Made by a program: the position numbers and the translations under genes. The notes beneath the pieces were generated by a model. That model saw nothing but the letters and a program-made list of their open reading frames with translations. It did not search any database and had not been told where the DNA came from. This document shows positions 1 to 6,811 of a DNA stretch of 11,730 nt, piece by piece. This DNA is from Gammaproteobacteria bacterium (GTDB taxonomy: Bacteria > Pseudomonadota > Gammaproteobacteria > GRL18), in contig JALTKC010000449.1 of the NCBI GenBank assembly GCA_027076245.1, positions 1 through 11,730 on the forward strand, written 5' to 3'. Numbering within the stretch: position 1 is the stretch's first letter; each line of letters begins with the position of its first letter.

Positions 1-2074
1 CATCAATAATTTCTATTAAAACCTGATCGTCTTTAGGTATTGCCCGTAAAATTAATGTGCCTTCTTCAGGTTTCCCTGCATTTAATCTTTGTTCGGGAGA
101 TTCAATACCATGATCCAGGCTGTTTCTAACCAGATGAATAAGAGGGTCTGATAGATTTTCAATAACATTCTTGTCAGCCTCAGTTTCTTCACCTTCCAGG
201 ACCAATTTTATTTTTTTATCTAAACGACGTGATAAATCCCTGACCAGACGTGGAAAGCGTTGAAAAACATGAGAAACAGGTACCATTCTGACTGACATCA
301 TGGCACTTTGCAATTCGTCAGATAAACGGTTAATGACAGCGTACTGAGTTTTAATTTCTTTGGAGAGTTCTTTTATGCCGTAAGTTTCTTCAGCACGTTT
401 TGCCAGGAAGGGCAGGGTGTTTTTTGCTACTACCAGTTCCCCTACCAGATCCATTAGCTTGTCAATACGTTCCTGATCAACTTTTAATGTTTTTGTTGCT
501 CCTTTTTGTTGAGAAACGGATAACTCATCAGATTTTGCTTCTTTATTAATAGTTGAAGTTGTGGATGAGCCAGATGAGTTTTTGTCAGGCTTAATAATAT
601 CCCTATTTTTATTTGGGCTAATGTTGGATGACTGTTGCTGGATATTTTTTATATTATCGTGAGTCTCTGATGCGCTGTTATGCAGTACCTTTTGTAGAAA
701 ATCATATAAAGGTTGACAGGATTGTTGCTCAATGGCTTCTTCAGATGCCAGCTTGAGCTTGTTTTGATCATTTTCCCAGTTTAATTTAGAAAACAGGTTG
801 TTTAAAATCTCAGCCGTAGAGCTTATACGCCCAGCTAATAAAACAGGTGGACAGGGCATGGATAGAATTTTAAGTTGGGTTTCTAGCAAGGTGTTTAAGG
901 CCGGTGATAGCTCCAGTGTACAACTGGATACTCTCATTTCTTTTTCTGGAACAGAACTTTGGTCGTTATCTGCATTGGAAGCAGAGAAGCTGCCTTGCTT
1001 AATAGCGGTTATAAGAGCAGAAATGTAATGTTTTAAAGGATGTTCTCTTTCAAGAAGCAACTGAATCCACTGCAGTGCGGATGTCTGGTATAAATTTTCA
1101 GAACTGGTTTCCAGTAGTGGAACCAGCAGTTGCTTAAGTCGTTGCCAGTTGTCTGAGCTCACAGCATCTCGGGCATCAGCAACAAACATAGTATATAATT
1201 CATCCTGTATGTATTCTCCAGAAGGGAAAATTATATCTTTAATATCAATACAGGATAATTGATATTGATCAGTAATATATCGTAAATGATGCTGAACTGA
1301 CTTTTTGTCAGATAAGGCTAATATATGAAAATTAATATTACACTGAAAAGGATCCAGAGCATCGATATCAGGCCAGTCTGTTTTGTTATAAATCTTAAAC
1401 CATTGTAATCCGGGCAAGTTATATACGGTCAGGAGCGGATCATCGCCGTTAAAAAAGCATGATTCATCTGGTTGGTACTCAATGGCCAGTAACTGCAATT
1501 CCTCGTTATCACTCTGTTGAAATGCTTTAAATATTTGTTGCCGAACATTATCTCCTGCATCAACTATCCACTCAGGTGGAGCTGATGTTGTATTTTCGGT
1601 ATCTGTTGGTTGATCAGCTGGTTCTTCTTCTGCTATTTCAGGAGCATCATCACTGTTAATAGAGCCGTCTGTTTTATTTAAATCCGAATTACTGTCTAAT
1701 AGTTGGTGTAACTGGCTTGAGAGGTGTTGACTGATTTCTTCAGCATCATCTGTTAGGCTATTTTTTTGTTCAAGAGAATCGAGCCATATATTCACCTGAT
1801 CCATACAGTCCAGGAAGAGATCAATATGTTCTTCAGTTAAGGAAAACTTGCCATTACGAACCAGATCAAGCACATCTTCTGCTGCATGAACAACCTTAGT
1901 TAATGGGGCTATATCAAAAAGGCCTGAGTTGCCTTTAATGGTATGCATGGCTCTGAAAAGCTCATTCATTAACTCCATATCATCTGGTTTTTTTTCTAAT
2001 TCCAGGAAACAGTTGCCGGCAACTTCAAGGTTTTCCCGGGACTCTTCAATAAATGACTGTAGCATGCTATCCAT
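1..2074 (-). CDS. cheA: Chemotaxis histidine kinase CheA (partial, C-terminus beyond left edge)
   Basis: CheA autophosphorylates on a histidine in its HPt domain and passes the phosphate to CheY and CheB. I translated about 691 residues with no stop. Residues 1-110 are an HPt domain with the motif HTIKG; the phospho-acceptor is His44. Residues about 130-200 are an acidic, Ser/Asp-rich linker. Residues about 200-470 have mixed alpha/beta character and should include the CheY/CheB-docking region, but I do not recognise a standard P2 domain. A second linker follows. The dimerisation helices start near residue 529 (TLKVDQERIDKLMDLVGEL), and the ATPase N-box HLVRNSLDHGIE lies at about 647-658. The G boxes and the CheW-like domain are beyond the edge. 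The ATG overlaps the upstream stop as TAATG, with GGAG 7 nt before it, so the two genes are probably translationally coupled. The dimerisation helices start some 270 residues later than in E. coli CheA. Confidence 0.95.
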   Translation of the reverse strand, partial: MDSMLQSFIEESRENLEVAGNCFLELEKKPDDMELMNELFRAMHTIKGNSGLFDIAPLTKVVHAAEDVLDLVRNGKFSLTEEHIDLFLDCMDQVNIWLDSLEQKNSLTDDAEEISQHLSSQLHQLLDSNSDLNKTDGSINSDDAPEIAEEEPADQPTDTENTTSAPPEWIVDAGDNVRQQIFKAFQQSDNEELQLLAIEYQPDESCFFNGDDPLLTVYNLPGLQWFKIYNKTDWPDIDALDPFQCNINFHILALSDKKSVQHHLRYITDQYQLSCIDIKDIIFPSGEYIQDELYTMFVADARDAVSSDNWQRLKQLLVPLLETSSENLYQTSALQWIQLLLEREHPLKHYISALITAIKQGSFSASNADNDQSSVPEKEMRVSSCTLELSPALNTLLETQLKILSMPCPPVLLAGRISSTAEILNNLFSKLNWENDQNKLKLASEEAIEQQSCQPLYDFLQKVLHNSASETHDNIKNIQQQSSNISPNKNRDIIKPDKNSSGSSTTSTINKEAKSDELSVSQQKGATKTLKVDQERIDKLMDLVGELVVAKNTLPFLAKRAEETYGIKELSKEIKTQYAVINRLSDELQSAMMSVRMVPVSHVFQRFPRLVRDLSRRLDKKIKLVLEGEETEADKNVIENLSDPLIHLVRNSLDHGIESPEQRLNAGKPEEGTLILRAIPKDDQVLIEIID

Positions 2075-2445
2075 TAATTTTCTCCAGAAACCAATAAAGC
2101 AACATATTCTTTTATTTCTTCAGGAACAGCCGGTTTGACTATGTAAAAGTTAGCCCCTGACATGAATGCCTTTTCCTTGTCCTTTTCCTCTGCTTCTGTA
2201 CTGATCATTATGACCGGTGATGATTGCAGTTCAGGGATCTGTCGAAGCTCTTCTGTAAAACGGTAGCCATCCATCTTGGGCATATTTACATCAACAAGGT
2301 AAAGGTCATAATGGTTACATAACCCTTTTTCCAGTGCCTCAACACCATTTTCAGCTTCATCAACAGAATAACCGAGGGACTCCATTAACTGTTTATGGTA
2401 TAGTCGAACCGTTACTGCATCATCGACAACTAATATTTTTTTCAT
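2074..2445 (-). CDS. Single-domain response regulator, CheY-like
   Basis: This is a stand-alone receiver domain of 123 residues, expected to be phosphorylated by the CheA encoded next to it. Visible key residues are the acidic pair Asp8/Asp9, the phospho-acceptor Asp52 (LVDVNMPKMDG), Ser82 in the Thr/Ser switch position (VIMIS) and Lys104 in IVKP. There is no output domain, so it acts by binding a partner protein or as a phosphate sink. A longer start nine codons upstream (MESFTGIKS) is possible. I chose the ATG at 2445 because AGGA lies 8 nt before it and the protein then begins at the family-typical MKKILVVDD. Its stop overlaps the cheA start. Whether it drives a flagellar motor, a pilus or another output cannot be told from sequence. 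Confidence 0.93.
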   Translation of the reverse strand: MKKILVVDDAVTVRLYHKQLMESLGYSVDEAENGVEALEKGLCNHYDLYLVDVNMPKMDGYRFTEELRQIPELQSSPVIMISTEAEEKDKEKAFMSGANFYIVKPAVPEEIKEYVALLVSGEN

Positions 2446-2479
2446 TGATTTAATTCCTGTGAACGACTCCATTAAACTC

Positions 2480-3322
2480 TTAGATAAATGGTTTTTGATA
2501 AGCCAGCGCCTTGGGAAATTTTCTTACCTTAAACAAGGAAGAAATACGACTCATGGATTCTGAGTGACCAAGAAAAATAAACCCACCAGGATTAAGAGCA
2601 TCATAAAAAACTTCAGCTGCGTTTTTTCTGGAAGTTTCATCAAAGTAAATTAATAAATTACGGCAGAATATCAGGTCAAAGTTACGATATTGCTTTGTAT
2701 CATTTGGATTTGATAAGTTTACCTGTGTAAAATCTATAGCATCTCTTAATTCTTTATCAATTTGAAAATAATGACCGTCATTATGAGTAGTAAAATATTT
2801 TTTTAGAATATCTTGGGGTAAATGATGAATGGAACGCTTGCTGTACATGCCTCTTTTACACTGTTCCAGTACTTTTGTATCAATATCAGAGGAAACAATT
2901 TCCACATCTATATTATTGATTTCAGACCAGTATTCCAGTAAATAAATAGCAATTGAATAAGGTTCTTCACCCGTACTGGATGGTATTGACCAGATACGTA
3001 TATCATCATTGTCTTTTTTATGTTTTAAAATTTCACCTAAAACAGATTCAACCATACACTGGAGTTGATATTCTTCGCGGAAAAAGTAGGTTTCATTAAC
3101 CGTCATAATGTTAATCAGTTCCTGCAACTCATCATTTGAGGTGTTAAAGCGCAGGGCTGTAAAGTATGACCGAAATGTTTTGTGCCCTGTTTTTTCCATA
3201 CGAGTCAGCAAACGTTTATCAACAAAGTAACGCTTGCTGTCTTCAAAATAAATCCCTGTTTTTCGATAAAAGAAATCACGGAATCTAGCGAAATCGGCAT
3301 CGCTAATAGATACTTTTTCCAT
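2480..3322 (-). CDS. cheR: Chemotaxis protein methyltransferase CheR
   Basis: CheR transfers methyl groups from S-adenosylmethionine to glutamates of chemoreceptors and works against CheB in adaptation. With the chosen start the protein has 280 residues, the usual CheR length. Residues 1-75 are the small helical N-terminal domain. MTVNETYFFRE (73-83) is the conserved junction. STGEEPYS (116-123) is the SAM-binding loop. SSDID (144-148) ends the second strand, and FCRNLLIYF (219-227) and GGFIFLGHSES are the characteristic late motifs. The reading frame extends upstream to 3421, but that would overlap the HEAT gene by 62 nt and add a non-homologous leader. Both the ATG at 3322 (AGGA 6 nt upstream) and the one at 3340 (AGGA 5 nt upstream) have good ribosome sites. 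I prefer 3322 because it begins right before the conserved domain. Confidence 0.95.
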   Translation of the reverse strand: MEKVSISDADFARFRDFFYRKTGIYFEDSKRYFVDKRLLTRMEKTGHKTFRSYFTALRFNTSNDELQELINIMTVNETYFFREEYQLQCMVESVLGEILKHKKDNDDIRIWSIPSSTGEEPYSIAIYLLEYWSEINNIDVEIVSSDIDTKVLEQCKRGMYSKRSIHHLPQDILKKYFTTHNDGHYFQIDKELRDAIDFTQVNLSNPNDTKQYRNFDLIFCRNLLIYFDETSRKNAAEVFYDALNPGGFIFLGHSESMSRISSLFKVRKFPKALAYQKPFI

Positions 3323-3359
3323 TGACTTTCCTGTTAACATGGCTGTCCTGTTTAATGGT

Positions 3360-3992
3360 TTATTGTTGGCCGTTAATTCTTGATATTGCCGTGTCAACAG
3401 CAAAATGAAGATATGGTTCATCAGGAAAACGTTCTTTTATAGCCAATAAGTCCTTGACCATATCGGGTGTTCCGATTTCAGCAAGCCTGTCAACAGCAGT
3501 CGCAATAACATTGACATGATTTTCATCTTTGAGTACAGATACTAACCACTGTGGTGCATCATGATGTTTCAATACCTGAAGAATATCAATCGCAAAAATA
3601 CGCACATCAGAATCATGATCATTGAGTAGATCAATAATATGTAAAGCGACTGATTCCGGCATAGCCTGAAGAACGCTGATTACAGAGTTTCTTAGAGCTG
3701 CATTGTCTGAACGTAAAAAAGGGAGCAAACCTGTAACTACTTTCTCACCCCCGATATTTTCCAGAGTATCCAGAATCGCTTCCTGTACAACAAATTCTTT
3801 TTCAGTATTAAGAGCACCCAGAAGAGCTGAAACTGCCTGTTCTCCATGTTCGGATAAATCTCGGGCTGCCCATCTTCGTTTGCGTATATCCGGGCTGGAT
3901 AACTCAGTTATTAAACCCTCAAAAGTCCTGTTAGTCTTACGCTTTTCCTGAGGAGAGTTATTTTCTTTATTAGTTTGTTTTTTTAAGGCCAT
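3360..3992 (-). CDS. HEAT-repeat protein of the chemosensory operon
   Basis: This 210-residue protein has a polar, basic leader (residues 1-23, MALKKQTNKENN...) followed by about five HEAT-type helical pairs (roughly 25-200). The recurring pattern is a short turn with D/N, then V-R or L-R, then A-hydrophobic-hydrophobic-L, as in SDNAALRNSVISVLQAM and DHDSDVRIFAIDILQVL. HEAT arrays are protein-binding solenoids without catalysis, and no enzymatic motif, signal peptide or membrane segment is visible. It sits 23 nt after cheB and ahead of cheR, so a scaffold or adaptor role in receptor adaptation is a reasonable guess, not a known function. Its first residues resemble those of the receptor upstream in the operon, which also begins MALKK. 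The start codon has GGA about 10 nt upstream. Confidence 0.88.
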   Translation of the reverse strand: MALKKQTNKENNSPQEKRKTNRTFEGLITELSSPDIRKRRWAARDLSEHGEQAVSALLGALNTEKEFVVQEAILDTLENIGGEKVVTGLLPFLRSDNAALRNSVISVLQAMPESVALHIIDLLNDHDSDVRIFAIDILQVLKHHDAPQWLVSVLKDENHVNVIATAVDRLAEIGTPDMVKDLLAIKERFPDEPYLHFAVDTAISRINGQQ

Positions 3993-4015
3993 ATGTAATT
4001 TTCCATGTTTTAATT

Positions 4016-5080
4016 TTACTGTGTCCAGCTAATTAACTGTTGGGCAATGGACTCTATGGGTAAAATTTTATCGGCTCCGTTTAATGCAATTAATTCTTTC
4101 GGCATACCAAAAACCACAGCACTTTCTTCAGATTCTGCAATAGTACGGGCACCTTTATCATGCAGGCTGGCCATCGCCTTAGCTCCATCATAGCCCATAC
4201 CCGTTAACTGGACACAGATAACTGATTTTGGATCATAGTATTCACCTATTGATTCAACCATAAGTTCAACACTGGGGTGCCAGATATATTCACTGCGTTC
4301 AGGTATGCTGGTTGCCATTAATTTTTCTCGTCTTTTTATTATCTTTACATCAGCATCACCTCTGGCAATATATACTTTTCCTGGTTCCAGTTCAGTAGCG
4401 GTTGTCAGTTCAGTCACTTCTATTTCACATGATCGATTTAACCGTTTTGCAAATACATTAGTAAATCTGGCCGGCATGTGCTGTGCAACCAGAATAGGCA
4501 GAGGAAAATCAGCAGGGAGGTGAGAAATTACTTCTTCCAGTGCCCCTGGCCCTCCGGTTGATACTCCAATTGCAACAAGACCTTTGGATGAAACTTTATT
4601 TCGGGTACGTCCTCCTGTGTTCCGTCCCCTGGCTTGTATGTCTTCACGTTGTTTTCGTAACCGGCGCCCAAGTCCTTTTGATTTGTTGATTCCAGATCTA
4701 ATTGCTGAACGGAGTTTGCCTATTATTTCATCTTCTACTTCATGCAGATTTAAAGAAACCGTGCCGCCTGGTTTGGCCACATAATCAAAAGCACCCAGTT
4801 CAAGTGCCTCAAAGGTTGCAACAGCTCCTTCCTCTGTTAGTGAGGATATCATCAGTACAGGTACGGGCATTTCTGTCATAATATGACTTAAACAGGTAAT
4901 ACCGTCCATAACAGGCATGTTAATATCAAGTGTAACAGCATCGGGTGATATCTCACGTATACGCTGCAAGCCTTCCTCACCATTACGAGCCGTATATACT
5001 TCATAATTCTGGCTTTCCAGAATTTGACGAATGTATTTTCTCATTAAGGCTGAGTCATCAATTACCACAATTTTTTTCAT
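4016..5080 (-). CDS. cheB: Chemotaxis protein-glutamate methylesterase/glutaminase CheB
   Basis: CheB removes methyl groups from, or deamidates, receptor glutamines and glutamates and is activated by phosphorylation from CheA. The 354 residues match the usual two-domain layout. The receiver domain (1-120) has Asp8/Asp9, phospho-acceptor Asp52 (LDINMPVMDG) and Lys103 (VAKPGG). A basic, Arg/Gly-rich linker spans about 124-165. The esterase domain (166-352) carries all three catalytic positions: Ser174 in GVSTGGPGAL, His201 in AQHMPARF and Asp298 in LTGMGYDGA. The linker is strikingly basic (GLGRRLRKQRED, RNTGGRTRNK). An AGGA lies about 11 nt before the ATG. The 82-nt gap to the upstream CheW gene is the longest inside the operon and contains a small inverted repeat. 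Confidence 0.97.
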   Translation of the reverse strand: MKKIVVIDDSALMRKYIRQILESQNYEVYTARNGEEGLQRIREISPDAVTLDINMPVMDGITCLSHIMTEMPVPVLMISSLTEEGAVATFEALELGAFDYVAKPGGTVSLNLHEVEDEIIGKLRSAIRSGINKSKGLGRRLRKQREDIQARGRNTGGRTRNKVSSKGLVAIGVSTGGPGALEEVISHLPADFPLPILVAQHMPARFTNVFAKRLNRSCEIEVTELTTATELEPGKVYIARGDADVKIIKRREKLMATSIPERSEYIWHPSVELMVESIGEYYDPKSVICVQLTGMGYDGAKAMASLHDKGARTIAESEESAVVFGMPKELIALNGADKILPIESIAQQLISWTQ

Positions 5081-5133
5081 TCCGGGTATTTCCTATCACC
5101 TTGTATTAAGTAATCAAAGTTTTTTAGTATAGT

Positions 5134-5150
5134 TAACATTTTTAATGTTA
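5134..5150. repeat. Small inverted repeat in the cheW-cheB gap
   Basis: Two perfect 7-base arms (TAACATT / AATGTTA) flank a 3-base loop in the 82-nt gap upstream of cheB. On the minus strand it is followed by TATACT (5126-5131), a plausible -10 hexamer, but no convincing -35 lies at the right distance. There is no T-run after the stem on the minus strand, so it is not a standard terminator. It could be an operator for a weak internal cheB promoter, or chance in AT-rich DNA. Confidence 0.25.
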
Positions 5151-5162
5151 GCAGATAAAATT

Positions 5163-6776
5163 TTACTCAGTTTGTTTTGTGTTGGAAATAAAGGCTTCTT
5201 CATTCTCATTTAAAAGTTCATGGACATTAAGCACCTGAATCATACGTTTTTCTTCTTTTAAATTAACTACATGCCCCATTAGTTTGGCCTGTTCTTCTGA
5301 TAAGTCGGGGGCTGCCTCAATGTTTTTTCGATTAAGTCGTAATACTTCAACAACTGAATCCATAATAAAACCGGTACGATGACCATTTATATTAAGCACC
5401 AGGATTCTCTGTCTTTCATTTCTTCCAATTTTTTCTAAACCAAAACGTCCCCTCATGTCAATCACAGGCAAGATGGTTCCTCTAAGATTGATCATACCTT
5501 CAATAAATTCAGGAGTTTTGGGTACTTTGTTCATTTCTTCAGGAACTCGGGTGATTTCCTGGACATCATCAATAGTTACACCGTATTCCTGATCAGCCAG
5601 TTTAAACACAACCATTTGAGTTTCATCGCTGTCTTCCTCAGTTAATGTTGTTTGCTCCTGATTATTCATGAATTCTCCTTCATGGTTGCTGCTCTGATCA
5701 GATTGTTCTGCAAGAGCTGTTTGAATAAAAGGGTGGTCAAACATACTTTGAACATTAAGAATAGAAATAATACGCTTACCATCTTCCAGCCGAGATATGC
5801 TGTCAATTTCTGTTGTTTGTGATTTCTTCATAATTGACGGAACAGGATCACGCATATTCATAGCTATATGCATAACCTCACGTACATCGTCAACTACAAT
5901 GCCCACTGAGTTTTTTATACCTCCGGCACTACGTAAGTTAATAACTAATATACGGTGATTTTCACTTAACTCCAAATCATTAAAATCAAACATTTTCCGC
6001 ATATTAACTAATGGTAAAACTCTCCCACGAAGGTTAATAATTCCCAGTACATGCTGTTCGGTAACAGGCACTTTGGCAATAGAGTCCGGTATCCTGACTA
6101 TTTCCTCAACTCCCATTAAATCAATGGCATACTCCTGGTTATTTATAATAAAGGTAACGACCTGGCTAATCTCTTCATCATCGTTATTACCTTCAGTATT
6201 ATCATTAATCAAATGGGTTTGTCCGGAAAAACACAAATCTGAATTGGCCTCTTTTATGAGATGGTCAAAATCCAGATCAATCAGCTTGTGAATATCCAGT
6301 AATTGTATCAGTTGATTTCCCTCTCTTATAACGCCGCTAAATAAATCACTGTTGACACTGCTTTTTACATTTTCAGCGTGCTCTATTGAAGATTGATCTA
6401 TGGACATTACCCGAGATACTTTATCTACGACAAAACCTAGAATGTTACCCGAATCAGTTACAATAACCCTGGTTGCATCACTGAATTTGCTTTCATTAAA
6501 TTGAAGGATTCTTCGTAAATCCAGCACTGGAAGAATGTTACCCCGGAGGTTGGATAATCCAAGAAGAGACTCAGGAGTAAGAGGAACGCTAATGGTTTCA
6601 GGTAGTCTGATAATTTCTGCCACCTGTTGCATCGGAAAACCAAAGACTTCATCAGCAATATGAAAGGTTACATATTGACTTATAGTCTGATCACTATCAT
6701 TGGTAAAATCATCGGATACTGTTTCCGGGTGATGCAACTCATGTTCACTTTCAGGGTGTAAGAGTTTTGTCATCAT
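5163..6776 (-). CDS. Triple CheW-domain coupling protein
   Basis: CheW domains link receptors to CheA in signalling arrays. This 537-residue protein carries three of them in tandem: residues about 33-175 (starting SQYVTFHIADEVFGF), 204-345 (SQVVTFIINNQEYAI) and 386-525 (TQMVVFKLADQEYGV). Each contains the typical loop and strand block of an E-I-x-R-x-P motif followed about 25 residues later by G-x-x-N-L-R-G-x-x-L-P (for example GLSNLRGNILPVLDLR, GIINLRGRVLPLVNMR and GMINLRGTILPVIDMR). The linkers are acidic and Ser/Thr/Gln-rich. The protein is soluble and lacks any kinase or receiver domain. An ordinary CheW has one domain of about 150-170 residues. AGGA sits 4 nt before the first ATG and 7 nt before the second, so translation may begin at the second Met (6773). 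It lies 35 nt after the receptor gene. Confidence 0.95.
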   Translation of the reverse strand: MMTKLLHPESEHELHHPETVSDDFTNDSDQTISQYVTFHIADEVFGFPMQQVAEIIRLPETISVPLTPESLLGLSNLRGNILPVLDLRRILQFNESKFSDATRVIVTDSGNILGFVVDKVSRVMSIDQSSIEHAENVKSSVNSDLFSGVIREGNQLIQLLDIHKLIDLDFDHLIKEANSDLCFSGQTHLINDNTEGNNDDEEISQVVTFIINNQEYAIDLMGVEEIVRIPDSIAKVPVTEQHVLGIINLRGRVLPLVNMRKMFDFNDLELSENHRILVINLRSAGGIKNSVGIVVDDVREVMHIAMNMRDPVPSIMKKSQTTEIDSISRLEDGKRIISILNVQSMFDHPFIQTALAEQSDQSSNHEGEFMNNQEQTTLTEEDSDETQMVVFKLADQEYGVTIDDVQEITRVPEEMNKVPKTPEFIEGMINLRGTILPVIDMRGRFGLEKIGRNERQRILVLNINGHRTGFIMDSVVEVLRLNRKNIEAAPDLSEEQAKLMGHVVNLKEEKRMIQVLNVHELLNENEEAFISNTKQTE

Positions 6777-6811
6777 TGTGTCCTGTTAGCAAGTCATAAC
6801 ATACTGCATAC

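Noticed and set aside
3323..3421. Extended N-terminus of CheR
   Set aside because: It would overlap the HEAT gene by 62 nt and add a leader not typical of CheR; well-placed ribosome sites exist at the internal ATGs.
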